A stretch of 64,000 bases of DNA from TMED14 sp002378565 (GCA_943846715.1 OX044356.1:558001-622000); one strand, 5' to 3'; counted from the stretch's first letter, positions 34,828 through 43,664 are shown. Numbers and translations are program-made. Notes: a model not told the origin generated them from the sequence alone.

Positions 34828-35898
34828 TTAGCTGATCTTCAGTTTGAGGCTTTGGTAGATGTCAAAGATTGCCTGTGCAACGACATCAGACCTGAAGTTG
34901 GTTTGTGCAATGGGTGACTGGCCGGGTTTTGCCTGAGCCAAATGCTCAACCAAATCTTCGATGTCATCACTGGACCCCTCTCTGAAAGTGACATGTGCAG
35001 GGTCGTACACCGTTTCGGGACCCTGACATTGGGTTGCAATGACGCTTAGGCCACGCTCAAGCGCCTCCCCAATCACCATGGCAAAGGTTTCTCTTTCGCT
35101 GTTGACCACCAAGATGTCATGCTGACACATGATTTCCTGCACTTGGTCAGGCGTCTTTCGACCACCGTGACTGATGCCTGAAGGATTGCGGGCAATGGCC
35201 TTGAGAAGGTCTGCGGCCAATGGTCCATCACCGATCAAGGTGAGTTGATCTTCTGCGTGTGCTTTTTGATGTTGTTGAAAGGCCGTAATCAAGTTTTCGA
35301 TGCCTTTGATCCTCACCCAATCACCCACATGCAAAAATCGCCTGCCCTTGATCGCGTGTTCGCGATGGCATTGCGATGGGTCAATTACATTAGGTATCAC
35401 CTTACAGGGGGCAAGGCGGGCAATGGCCGTTGCAAGTGGTTGGGAAACAGCCATGCGGGCATGGGCGAGTCGGATGGTCCATTTGGCGCCAGAAGGCACA
35501 TCAGCAAGATCTTGACTAAGCCAATGCGATTGGTGCTCTGTGACGATGCGCTTGATGCGATGACCATGCGCCATGTGTAGCCTAAGACTCAAGTAGGCAG
35601 TGTCACCAGCGGCGCCATGCATGTGAACTGCATCAGGTATGCCATTCTCAGCAATCCAGCCCAGAACTAGGCCTGATTTCTTTTCCCAATGTTGCCATCC
35701 AGCGGCGGCTTTGACGGATTGCACTTGGACGCCATGCCACGTCGTATGCACATCCAAATCAGCGAACACAATGACTGATTGCTTGATGTCCTGGTGGTCA
35801 GCCAGAGCTTTCACGTGTTTTTGGATGAAGCTTCCATGCTGAGGGTCACCAGCATGGGGCCACATCCTGACGATGTGAAGAATGCTTGTTTGATGCAT
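34828..35898 (-). CDS. Family 4 glycosyltransferase
   Basis: 356 residues, GT-B fold. N-terminal ILHIVRMWPHAGDPQHGSFIQKHV is split over the first strand and loop; the C-terminal nucleotide-sugar domain has LHVGDWVRIKGIENLI, LTLIGDGPL and the EX7E region EALERGLSVIATQCQG. The sugar donor and acceptor are unknown. It does not look like BshA (different N-terminus) despite neighbouring bshB1. The ATG is inside one arm of a long inverted repeat. Confidence 0.88.
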   Translation of the reverse strand: MHQTSILHIVRMWPHAGDPQHGSFIQKHVKALADHQDIKQSVIVFADLDVHTTWHGVQVQSVKAAAGWQHWEKKSGLVLGWIAENGIPDAVHMHGAAGDTAYLSLRLHMAHGHRIKRIVTEHQSHWLSQDLADVPSGAKWTIRLAHARMAVSQPLATAIARLAPCKVIPNVIDPSQCHREHAIKGRRFLHVGDWVRIKGIENLITAFQQHQKAHAEDQLTLIGDGPLAADLLKAIARNPSGISHGGRKTPDQVQEIMCQHDILVVNSERETFAMVIGEALERGLSVIATQCQGPETVYDPAHVTFREGSSDDIEDLVEHLAQAKPGQSPIAQTNFRSDVVAQAIFDIYQSLKLKIS

Positions 35899-35935
35899 GT
35901 TGCAAAGAACGGAGATTTCTTCTTTGCAATATGCA
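35894..35935. repeat. Inverted repeat, 16-bp arms, between GT4 and tRNA-His
   Basis: TGCATGTTGCAAAGAA (35894-35909) and TTCTTTGCAATATGCA (35920-35935) are inverted with one mismatch and a 10-bp spacer. The left arm contains the GT4 start codon. As most of it lies upstream of both expected transcripts it would act as a DNA operator, not as an RNA hairpin. Confidence 0.7.
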
Positions 35936-35965
35936 ATCGCGTTGGAAATTCAAGAACTCCTTGCA

Positions 35966-35973
35966 TATCTTTG
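35966..35973 (+). promoter_or_regulatory. Promoter of tRNA-His
   Basis: TATCTTTG at 35966-35973 with TTG (35942-35944) 21 nt upstream, the usual Bacteroidota spacing, 12 nt before the tRNA. Confidence 0.7.
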
Positions 35974-35985
35974 CCGCCTTCAAAT

Positions 35986-36063
35986 GGTGGTTGTAGCTCA
36001 GTTGGTTAGAGCGCCTGGTTGTGGTCCAGGAGGTCGTGGGTTCGAGACCCATCTTCCACCCCA
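35986..36063 (+). tRNA. tRNA-His (GTG)
   Basis: Cloverleaf with anticodon GTG at 36021-36023, D arm GCTC/GAGC, anticodon stem CCTGG/CCAGG, T stem GTGGG/CCCAT. G-1 (35986) opposite C73 (36060) is the His identity element; CCA is encoded (36061-36063). In the acceptor stem, positions 5-68 and 6-67 are T-T, so two adjacent pairs are missing; the other pairs are intact. Confidence 0.93.
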
Positions 36064-36070
36064 GAGAATG

Positions 36071-36099
36071 GAAGCCCTGCAGCAATGCGGGGCTTTTTC
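36071..36099 (+). terminator. Strong terminator after tRNA-His
   Basis: Stem AGCCCTGCA/TGCGGGGCT (36073-36081, 36086-36094; one G-T pair), GCAA tetraloop, then TTTT. Confidence 0.9.
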
Positions 36100-36252
36100 A
36101 TTGCTGAATACCTCAAGGTTACTATGCGCCATGCGATACATCCTTTTTTCTACCCTGCTGTCAGTGACAGGCAATGATGAATCTAAGCATCCTGGTTGAT
36201 CGTGTTGATGGAATAGGTCTCACACGAATGGGTGAATTCGCCATTGATTGCC

Positions 36253-36260
36253 TAGATTTG
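36253..36260 (+). promoter_or_regulatory. -7 promoter element of fabH
   Basis: TAGATTTG, 20 nt before the fabH ATG at 36281. The TTG at 36248 is upstream of it and so is not the start. Confidence 0.6.
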
Positions 36261-36280
36261 ATTACCTAAATTCCCATTGC

Positions 36281-37336
36281 ATGTTCTTCAGGAAAAACAA
36301 ACCAGCCCCGCCATCGACAGGGTACTCATCATATATCTCTGGCGTGGGACATTTTGTGCCACCACGCGTTGTGACCAATGATGATTTAACGCAGTACATG
36401 GACACCAACGATGCGTGGATTCGCGAGCGAACGGGCATTGAGTCCCGTCACTGGGTTGAAGAAGGTGATGGTAATACCACTTCAACCATGGGCGCTGCAG
36501 CGGCAAAAATAGCCATGGAACGGGCAGGGGTAGGCCCTAAGGATATCGACCATGTGATCTTTGCAACCCTGAGTCCGGATTACTACTTTCCTGGCTGTGG
36601 TGTTCAGGTTCAAGAGATACTTGGTCTTGACACGGTGGGCGCATTGGACGTTCGCAACCAGTGCTCAGGCTTTGTGTATGCCGTGAGTGTGGCAGATCAA
36701 TTCATCAAGACGGGCATGTACAAAAACATTCTTGTCATTGGTTCAGAGCTTCAGTCTGGTGGCCTTAACCTCAGCACAGAAGGGCGTGGCACGGCAATCA
36801 TCTTTGGTGATGGTGCGGGCGCGATCATCTTGTCCCGATCGGACAATCCAGAGGAAAGCGCCATCATGAGCAGTCATTTGCATTCCCAAGGTAAGCACGC
36901 CTTGGAGCTGGCAGTGGAACTTCCAAGTTCTTTGTATCCTTTGTCTAAAATTCTTGAAAAACTGAAGCAAGGGGAGGTGCCAACAGGGATTCACCCCCAC
37001 ATGAATGGCAACTTTGTCTTTCGCAATGCGGTGATTCGCTTTGGTGAAGTCATCAAAGAAACCTTGAAGGCGCATAACCTGTCTGCATCAGATTTGGATT
37101 TATTCATCCCCCACCAGGCCAATTTGCGCATTTCACAATTCATTCAAAAACGCATGAAATTGTCTGATGATCAGGTGTTCAACAATATTCAATCCAAAGG
37201 AAACACCACGGCGGCATCCATTCCAATTGCCTTGAGCGAGGCCTGGGAGCAGGGAAAATTGAAGCGAGGAGATAAGGTGCTATTGGCAGCCTTTGGCTCA
37301 GGATTCACCTGGGGTTCTGTCATCATGCGTTGGTGA
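36281..37336 (+). CDS. fabH: 3-oxoacyl-ACP synthase III family protein
   Basis: 351 residues. Catalytic triad: Cys128 (NQCSGFVYA), His278 (IPHQANLRI), Asn308 (KGNTTAASIP). The Arg-rich N-terminal extension of ~16 residues precedes the usual YISGVGHFVPP. KAS III starts fatty acid chains by condensing an acyl-CoA with malonyl-ACP. As no other fab gene is nearby and Bacteroidota often carry several copies, it may be a paralogue with another acyl substrate; the symbol denotes family. Confidence 0.92.
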   Translation: MFFRKNKPAPPSTGYSSYISGVGHFVPPRVVTNDDLTQYMDTNDAWIRERTGIESRHWVEEGDGNTTSTMGAAAAKIAMERAGVGPKDIDHVIFATLSPDYYFPGCGVQVQEILGLDTVGALDVRNQCSGFVYAVSVADQFIKTGMYKNILVIGSELQSGGLNLSTEGRGTAIIFGDGAGAIILSRSDNPEESAIMSSHLHSQGKHALELAVELPSSLYPLSKILEKLKQGEVPTGIHPHMNGNFVFRNAVIRFGEVIKETLKAHNLSASDLDLFIPHQANLRISQFIQKRMKLSDDQVFNNIQSKGNTTAASIPIALSEAWEQGKLKRGDKVLLAAFGSGFTWGSVIMRW

Positions 37337-37390
37337 ACAACACTGTGCATAAATCCTGAATGGGCGGCATAAAGGCTTCATGCATCAGCT

Positions 37391-37398
37391 TATTTTTG
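37391..37398 (+). promoter_or_regulatory. -7 promoter element of the LysM-SGNH-SGNH-MBOAT operon
   Basis: TATTTTTG, 4 nt before the ATG at 37403. Confidence 0.65.
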
Positions 37399-37402
37399 AA
37401 TA

Positions 37403-38080
37403 ATGCCACGCTTGAAGCTGTTTTTGCTCTTTTTGCTGACGATTGTCCTTGATGGGCCATTGGGCGCCCTTGATGGGGTGCACTTGAATCGGCTGAGTCT
37501 AGACATGGAGGCAAGCATTGATGCGCTTGAAAAGCAGGCAGCGTCAGCGCCAATTTACTTGGATACCCGCGCACTACAAACCATGCGAGCCTACTTGATT
37601 CACGACGATGTACCAAGGCACTCAGTTTATGGTTTACACACGGCGTCATTGATGCGCTATGCAGGCGTTGTTGATGCTGATTCGAGCACCTGTTTTGCGG
37701 TGGCTCAGACCCTTTGGTCGGATTACTATTGTGAATTCAAGGACTCATTGGCCGCTAACATGGCTTTTTTGCATTCTCCAACCCATGTCCGACGTGAAGG
37801 TCTCATCACAGCAAAGGCATGGAATGCCATCAAGGAGGAGGCTTTGATGGTTGGAGGGATGGAAGTGCACAACCGCAATGACGGAGTGGATGAATCACAA
37901 GCCTCCGTGGCAGTGGATTTAGCTGATATCCCTTTGTTTGTGTCCTATGTGGTGAAAACAGGTGATAGCCTGTGGAAGATACAGCGCCGCTTCCCTCACA
38001 TGCACTTGGATGCGTTAATACAGGCGAACCATGGCAAGGAAACCATTTACCCTGGTCAAGTCTTGATGATTCCTTTATGA
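37403..38080 (+). CDS. Exported LysM-domain protein
   Basis: 225 residues. N-terminal signal peptide (LKLFLLFLLTIVLDGPLGA), a middle region of ~150 residues with no known motif, two close Cys (STCF and DYYCEF), then a C-terminal LysM domain (YVVKTGDSLWKIQRRF to IYPGQVLMIPL, residues ~178-225). LysM binds GlcNAc in peptidoglycan or chitin. It opens a four-gene cassette and overlaps the first SGNH gene by 4 bp, suggesting that it holds the acyl-transfer machinery at the wall. Confidence 0.85.
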   Translation: MPRLKLFLLFLLTIVLDGPLGALDGVHLNRLSLDMEASIDALEKQAASAPIYLDTRALQTMRAYLIHDDVPRHSVYGLHTASLMRYAGVVDADSSTCFAVAQTLWSDYYCEFKDSLAANMAFLHSPTHVRREGLITAKAWNAIKEEALMVGGMEVHNRNDGVDESQASVAVDLADIPLFVSYVVKTGDSLWKIQRRFPHMHLDALIQANHGKETIYPGQVLMIPL

Positions 38081-39549
38081 AAAATAATGCAAACCTTCCC
38101 GGTGGGTCGGCAGCTGCATTTATTGCGACCCTGCTCTTGGCTTTTGGCTTGATTTCCTACGTGAATCCCCAATCCAGTTATGTGTTGTTTGGCAATGTGG
38201 TTTTTCATCTGCCTCAATGGGACCCATTGGGCGAGCGCAGTGGCAGTGATGCAGTAGACGCCATAGTCATTGAAGCCATTGCAGTGATGGATACCAATGT
38301 GGTGCTGGATGTGAAAGAGCCATTGGCGCCCTTCAAATCAATACCACTTGTTGAGCAATCCCCCAATCCACCCATGGTAAAACTGCCTGCGCCTGGTCCC
38401 GGTCAATTGCTGTTCAAAGAGTCGTCATCTGGATGGGTCAAGTTTGCAGCAGCCTTGCATCAAGTCAAGCAACAAGGTGATCCCTTGCGGATCATCCATT
38501 ATGGGGATTCACAAATTGAAGGTGACCGCATGACAGGTTTGCTGCGCAGTTATTTCCAAAGCCGCTACGGTGGAACGGGTCCGGGCATGCAGCCCCTGGC
38601 CCCCTTTGTGCCACATGCGGCGGTAAAGCATGAGACAGTCGGAACCTGGCATCGCTATGTGAGTTTTGGCCGCAGGGATCAACGGTTGACATCTGGCAAG
38701 TATGGCAGCCGAGGCGTTGCGCATACCTACATGCATGACAGCAGCCGGAAAGAGGGCTTTGATGCCGTGGCGCATTTCCAATCCAGGGGGTGGGGCAGCC
38801 GATCCTTTCGCAGTTATCGCCGAGTGACCTTGTCACATGGCCCCATCACTGAACCCTTTGAATTGTCGGTGTTCAGTCATGACAGCCTGTGGCAGTCAGG
38901 TTTCATGGAGCCAGGGCCAGCTGGTCACATTGTTTTACAGTCAAAAGAACCCATTTCAAATGTATCATTGGCATTCAAAGGACCTAGCCCAGTATTGAAC
39001 CATGTGAGTTTGGATGGCATGGGTGGCGTGGCAGTTGACAATGTAGCCATGCGCGGATCGTCTGGCTACACGTTCACGTTCATGGATGAGGCACACTTTG
39101 GCAACAGCTTGAAGGTTAGCAATGTGGGCTTGGTCATCTTGCAGTTTGGGGGCAACAGCATCCCACACATCGATTCTGAGGCAAAGGCCAAGACCTATGG
39201 TCGAAAGATTCAACGACAAATCCAACTCTTCAAGCGCCTGTTGCCAGAAGCAGACATCTTATTGGTTGGGCCCAGCGACATGGCAAACAAGGAGGGGTTG
39301 ATCTGGGTGAGTTACCCCTTTGTTTCCTCTGTCAGGGATGCAATGCAAGAGGTAGCCATGGCTGAAGGTGTTGCCTATTTTGATATGCTGGAGCTAATGG
39401 GGGGTGCTGGCAGCATGTCCATATGGGCAGCGATGAAACCACCGTTGGCTGGACCAGACCACATCCACTTTACCCCATCTGGCGCTCGGTTGGTGGGCAA
39501 AGCCTTGGTGAAGGCTATTGACAATGAATTGGCACGCCATGCACATTGA
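38077..39549 (+). CDS. Membrane-anchored SGNH/GDSL-family acyl-esterase or acyltransferase (1)
   Basis: 490 residues from the ATG at 38077. One N-terminal membrane helix (AAFIATLLLAFGLISYV), then a linker rich in Pro, then the SGNH domain: block I HYGDSQIEGD (Ser145), block III QFGGNS, block V DHIHFTPSG (Asp461, His464). In such cassettes the periplasmic SGNH protein moves the acyl group supplied by the MBOAT onto a polymer, as AlgJ/AlgX or PatB do. It overlaps both neighbours. Confidence 0.85.
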   Translation: MKNNANLPGGSAAAFIATLLLAFGLISYVNPQSSYVLFGNVVFHLPQWDPLGERSGSDAVDAIVIEAIAVMDTNVVLDVKEPLAPFKSIPLVEQSPNPPMVKLPAPGPGQLLFKESSSGWVKFAAALHQVKQQGDPLRIIHYGDSQIEGDRMTGLLRSYFQSRYGGTGPGMQPLAPFVPHAAVKHETVGTWHRYVSFGRRDQRLTSGKYGSRGVAHTYMHDSSRKEGFDAVAHFQSRGWGSRSFRSYRRVTLSHGPITEPFELSVFSHDSLWQSGFMEPGPAGHIVLQSKEPISNVSLAFKGPSPVLNHVSLDGMGGVAVDNVAMRGSSGYTFTFMDEAHFGNSLKVSNVGLVILQFGGNSIPHIDSEAKAKTYGRKIQRQIQLFKRLLPEADILLVGPSDMANKEGLIWVSYPFVSSVRDAMQEVAMAEGVAYFDMLELMGGAGSMSIWAAMKPPLAGPDHIHFTPSGARLVGKALVKAIDNELARHAH

Positions 39550-40768
39550 AAGACAGATGATTCGGGTGGCCTTGATTGGCTTGCTAGCTTTTGGTGGGCA
39601 TCTATACGCACAACCCATTGCGCTGAGATCATTGCCATCCGTTATGCCCATTCCTGCAAGGCCTAATCAGCTGGACTTTCCATTGGGAACCAAGCAATTT
39701 GACGCTGTGTGGCAGAAGATGGACACATTGATTTTTAAGGGCAAGGGGCATGTCAACATGGTTCATGTGGGTGGTTCCCATGTGCAGGCAGGTCTGCTTA
39801 CGGATGCCATCCGCTACCGCTTGCAGTCCATGGCGCCTGGGCTATCGGGAGAGCGGGGCTTTTTCTTTCCCTACAAGGTGGCTCACACCAACAATCCCGC
39901 TTCCTACCGGGTCAGCTACACTGGAGAGTGGACCGGTCAACGTTGCTCCGTCCCCTACCACAATGGACCATGGGGTGTGTCAGGGATACGAGCTTGGACA
40001 ATTGATAGCCTGGCAACGGTGCATGTGCATGGCAGGGAAGAGGCCCTTGCATTCAACCATTTGCGCGTCTTCTCTGCGCCTTCGGATAGTTCCTATGCAG
40101 TGAACATATTGGGAGACCCTGATACCTCATGGTACAATGCCTCCTTACAGGCCTATGAAGCTCGGTGGGAAACACTGCAGGACAGCATTGAGTTTGCCTT
40201 GCAATCGAGCGATTCCACCCATTGGTTTTCCTTGGAGGGTCTTCAAGTCTTGCGGGATGACATTGGCATTAGGTATCATGCGATTGGCACCAATGGCGCA
40301 GCCACTCACAGCTACTTGAAATGTGAGCGATTTGTGGATCAGCTCCATGCATTTCCCCCTGATCTAGTGATTTGGGGATTGGGCATCAATGATGCCTACA
40401 AGCAAATTGGGCGTTTTGATACCGTTGCCTATGAACAGCATTACGATAGCTTGGTTGCTTGGGTACAAAAGGTGAACCCCCATGCAGCCTTTATTTGGGT
40501 GACGAACAATGACAGCAAGTACAAGGGCAACTACAACCCCCATGGAGAAATGGTTCAGCGCGTGATGCGGCGACTGGCTCGAAAGCACGGTGGTGCGGTG
40601 CATGATTTCTACCACATGATGGGTGGAAGCCGTTCCATCAATTTCTGGATTCGCAAAGGCTGGGCAAAAAAAGATGGTATCCACATGACCCATGCAGGTT
40701 ACGCTATACAGGCAGCATGGCTGGCTGAGGCTATTGAATGGTCCTACTTGAATCACTTCAAATCATGA
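39539..40768 (+). CDS. Exported SGNH-family protein (2)
   Basis: 409 residues from the ATG at 39539 (39557 is an alternative). Signal peptide IRVALIGLLAFGGHLYAQ. SGNH blocks: HVGGSHVQAG (Ser80; Asp of GDS replaced by Gly), GLGINDAY, and DGIHMTHAGY (Asp379, His382). It overlaps the first SGNH gene by 11 bp and the MBOAT gene by 4 bp. It is probably a second periplasmic acyl-transfer or deacylating partner. Confidence 0.84.
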   Translation: MHIERQMIRVALIGLLAFGGHLYAQPIALRSLPSVMPIPARPNQLDFPLGTKQFDAVWQKMDTLIFKGKGHVNMVHVGGSHVQAGLLTDAIRYRLQSMAPGLSGERGFFFPYKVAHTNNPASYRVSYTGEWTGQRCSVPYHNGPWGVSGIRAWTIDSLATVHVHGREEALAFNHLRVFSAPSDSSYAVNILGDPDTSWYNASLQAYEARWETLQDSIEFALQSSDSTHWFSLEGLQVLRDDIGIRYHAIGTNGAATHSYLKCERFVDQLHAFPPDLVIWGLGINDAYKQIGRFDTVAYEQHYDSLVAWVQKVNPHAAFIWVTNNDSKYKGNYNPHGEMVQRVMRRLARKHGGAVHDFYHMMGGSRSINFWIRKGWAKKDGIHMTHAGYAIQAAWLAEAIEWSYLNHFKS

Positions 40769-42423
40769 TAGACTGGTTGTTGGATTTACTGCGGTATGAC
40801 CCCCAGGCCCCCCTGTTGTTTGTGGACCTGTTTTTTTGGGGATTCTTTGCTGTGGCCTTACTTGGCTTAGCTTTTCTTCAGCGAAAAATGGCCATGCGCA
40901 ATGCCTACCTCTTTGCCATTAGTTTGTTCTTTTACTACAAGGTCAGTGGCCTCTTTTTGTTGTTGTTGGTTTTTAGCACGGTATCGGATTATTTGATTGG
41001 CCATGCCATGCATCGGACCGACACAACATGGAAGCGGAAAATGTGGCTCTTTGCCTCGGTGTTTGTGAACCTTGGTTTGCTGTTTTACTTCAAGTATGCC
41101 TATTTCCTTGCAGATTTCTTTTCGGATGCCTTTGGGTTATTGTGGGAGCCAAAGCCCTACATGGCTATTTGGAGCAATGCGACCTTTGGCTCTGACTTTG
41201 TTGAGACAGCCATCATATTGCCCGTGGGGATTTCCTTCTACACCTTCCAGTGCTTGAGTTACACCATTGACCTCTACCGCAAGAAAATCAAACCGGTCAA
41301 TCGGGTGCTGGATTTCGGATTTTTTGTCAGTTTCTTTCCGCAATTGGTGGCCGGCCCAATTGTGCGTGCCTCAGAGTTTTTGCCCCAGCTGTACAAGGAA
41401 ACAAAGCTCACCAAGGCTGCTTTTGGTCTTGGCCTGTTTTGGATACTCAATGGCTTGATAAAGAAAATGGTCTTGGCTGATTATGTGGCAAGCAATTTTG
41501 CAGACAGGGTCTTTGCACAGCCCACCCTTTACTCAGGCCTGGAGTGCATCATGGCACTCTTTGCTTATTCGCTGCAGGTCTATGCAGACTTTAGTGGGTA
41601 TACGGATGTGGCTATTGGTGTGGCCATGCTGATGGGATTCACGCTGACCAAAAACTTCAATTCACCCTACAAAGCAACATCAGTCTCTGATTATTGGCGC
41701 CGTTGGCATATCTCATTGAGTTCCTGGCTAAGGGACTATTTGTACATCCCCTTGGGTGGTAACAGAGAGGGCTCATTGGCCACCTATGTGTTGATCTTTC
41801 TTGCTGCTGTGGTGCTGAGTATCATGTCAGACACCTGGTTGGTGCCTGTCGGCATGGCTTTGTTGTTGGTCACGGTGTATGCTTTGGCCCGTTGGGTGAC
41901 AGCGTTTCGCCAATGGCTCAACACCAACATCAACATCATGTTAACCATGCTGCTTGGTGGTTGGTGGCATGGCGCCTCATGGAACTTTGTGACTTGGGGT
42001 GGTTTGAATGGCTTGGGGCTCGTTGGGTACAAGTTGTGGAAGCAAATCAGGCCTTGGACACCTCAAAGCAATGTCTTTGCCAGGGTGTGGGCGATTGCCA
42101 TCACCTTGACCTTTATAACCTTCACTAGGGCTTGGTTTCGTGCGCCTGGTTGGGATGAGGCCATCAGTATCCTAACGCGATCTTGGACAGCCTTTGATGC
42201 CTCATTGACGGGGGATATTCTCCATGGTTTCTGGAAGCCCCTTGCTGTGATGCTTGTAGGCTACCTCATTCATTGGATTCCAGAAACCATGAAGCATTCT
42301 TACAGGCAGCGCTTTGCTCATGCCCCTTGGTATGTGCAGTGGTCCCTAGCATTTGGCGCCATGCTCTTCGTGTTTCAGTCCATGTCAGCTGGCAGCCAGC
42401 CCTTCATCTATTTCCAATTTTAA
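40765..42423 (+). CDS. MBOAT family membrane-bound O-acyltransferase (AlgI-like)
   Basis: 552 residues with ~11-12 membrane helices, starting at the ATG 40765 (ATGA overlap). Signature YWRRWHISLSSWLRDYLYIPLGG with a conserved His near 315, and the catalytic His near 402 in GGWWHGASWNF. AlgI/PatA proteins pass acetyl groups across the inner membrane for O-acetylation of alginate or peptidoglycan. With the SGNH and LysM partners, peptidoglycan or an exopolysaccharide is the likely target. Its 3' end overlaps the convergent transglycosylase gene by 20 bp. Confidence 0.93.
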   Translation: MIDWLLDLLRYDPQAPLLFVDLFFWGFFAVALLGLAFLQRKMAMRNAYLFAISLFFYYKVSGLFLLLLVFSTVSDYLIGHAMHRTDTTWKRKMWLFASVFVNLGLLFYFKYAYFLADFFSDAFGLLWEPKPYMAIWSNATFGSDFVETAIILPVGISFYTFQCLSYTIDLYRKKIKPVNRVLDFGFFVSFFPQLVAGPIVRASEFLPQLYKETKLTKAAFGLGLFWILNGLIKKMVLADYVASNFADRVFAQPTLYSGLECIMALFAYSLQVYADFSGYTDVAIGVAMLMGFTLTKNFNSPYKATSVSDYWRRWHISLSSWLRDYLYIPLGGNREGSLATYVLIFLAAVVLSIMSDTWLVPVGMALLLVTVYALARWVTAFRQWLNTNINIMLTMLLGGWWHGASWNFVTWGGLNGLGLVGYKLWKQIRPWTPQSNVFARVWAIAITLTFITFTRAWFRAPGWDEAISILTRSWTAFDASLTGDILHGFWKPLAVMLVGYLIHWIPETMKHSYRQRFAHAPWYVQWSLAFGAMLFVFQSMSAGSQPFIYFQF

Positions 42424-43606
42424 TGGCAGTCAGATTGGCTTTCATGACCATGGCATAGCTGCGGTACAATTTAGCACGACGCATGATTCGACGCTGATAG
42501 AAGGCGCCAGGACCACGGGCAAATTGGTCAACATGACCTTTCCATACGGTAGCCAGGTAGCCTTTTTTTTCTGCTTTCAGTGCCTGTCTGCGAACGGGGG
42601 TTGGCCCCGTGTTGTAGGATGCCAGCACAAAGGGCAGCCGTTCGTCTTTCGCTACGCCAAATCGCTCCCAATACCTGTCCAAGAATTTCAAGTAGGCGAG
42701 GGAGGCTTCAATGTTCACGAGGGGGTTTAGTAGCTTGCTTGTGTCTGTCCCTAGTCGATAGGCTGTGTTTGGTAGGACTTGCATCAGACCAACAGCACCT
42801 GCAGATGAAATGATGCTGGCATTGAAACGACTTTCTGTGTAAGCCAATGCCATCAGTGTATATGGGTCAATGTTGTGGCCATGAAACAGGCTATCCATCC
42901 CTGTGATATCAACCCCATGACCCATGCCATGGTGACGGAAAATGGCTTTATTTCGGCGGGCCAACGGGCTAGATAGGTAGGCAGTCAGGGCTTGCTGGAG
43001 GCTGCTGTCTGAAGGGCTGCTGTACCAGCTGATACCGCCTTGTCCGATCAACAGAAGGCTGTCAAGGGGCTGATTGATGAGAAAGTCCGGCCGCATCAAT
43101 AGGCTGTCTGTACTGAAGCGGTACATGTTTGTCTGGTGCGTGAGGATGGTGATGCTGTCTTGCTGCCATAAGCCTGCATAGGTTGGCGCATTATTCAGGA
43201 TGTAAACACTGTCGGCATGGCTGGCAACATGCCAGGCACAAGTTCTGATGCGAGACGTTCTTGCCAGGCCATCAAGGTATTGCTCAGGCAGCCCCCCTAT
43301 GGCCACATCAACTCGCCCTTGCCTCAATGCCTTCAGTGCAGCATTGGCACTGTGAACACAAACCCATTCAATCACCATTCCTTCTTTTTGAGCAAAGGCC
43401 ATGATTAGCTCAGATTCAAGTCCCAGAATTTCACCGCTTTGTAGGTGCAAAACACCCAGGTCGGGCAAGACGGCAACCATGAGGACATGGGGCTCATCTC
43501 CGCCAATGTCCGCATAGAAATGCATGGCTTGCTGGTCGGTAGTCGTGCTTTGTTTCCCAACCAAGGAAGCAAGCATGAGTGCGACAAACCAGGATTTCCA
43601 TTGCAT
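42404..43606 (-). CDS. MltF-type membrane/periplasmic lytic transglycosylase
   Basis: 400 residues from the ATG at 43606 (the frame reaches back to 43723 without support). N-terminal signal (WFVALMLASLVG), an SBP-3-like solute-binding domain (residues ~35-230; VLMVAVLPDLGVLHLQSG, VDVAIGGLPEQY), then an SLT goose-lysozyme-like domain with catalytic Glu in ALAYTESRFN, then SAGAVGLMQVLP and ASYNTGP. It cleaves MurNAc-GlcNAc bonds with 1,6-anhydro product; O-acetyl at MurNAc C6 would block it, which makes the neighbouring MBOAT cassette notable. Confidence 0.93.
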   Translation of the reverse strand: MQWKSWFVALMLASLVGKQSTTTDQQAMHFYADIGGDEPHVLMVAVLPDLGVLHLQSGEILGLESELIMAFAQKEGMVIEWVCVHSANAALKALRQGRVDVAIGGLPEQYLDGLARTSRIRTCAWHVASHADSVYILNNAPTYAGLWQQDSITILTHQTNMYRFSTDSLLMRPDFLINQPLDSLLLIGQGGISWYSSPSDSSLQQALTAYLSSPLARRNKAIFRHHGMGHGVDITGMDSLFHGHNIDPYTLMALAYTESRFNASIISSAGAVGLMQVLPNTAYRLGTDTSKLLNPLVNIEASLAYLKFLDRYWERFGVAKDERLPFVLASYNTGPTPVRRQALKAEKKGYLATVWKGHVDQFARGPGAFYQRRIMRRAKLYRSYAMVMKANLTAIKIGNR

Positions 43607-43651
43607 GCTACCAAGTTCGGCACTCAAGCTGTCAAATTGGCCTTCAATCCT

Positions 43652-43659
43652 TATTTTTG
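43652..43659 (+). promoter_or_regulatory. -7 promoter element of miaE-gcvT
   Basis: TATTTTTG, 5 nt before the miaE ATG at 43665. Confidence 0.65.
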
Positions 43660-43664
43660 CCAAC

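Noticed and set aside
34828..35898. GT4 gene as bshA, since bshB1 is adjacent
   Set aside because: The N-terminus and early motifs do not look like BshA, and the gene is convergent to bshB1. A generic GT4 is safer.
36174..36269. Small frame of 31 codons (MMNLSILVDRV...) before fabH
   Set aside because: It contains the fabH -7 element TAGATTTG near its end and has no recognisable feature; probably chance.
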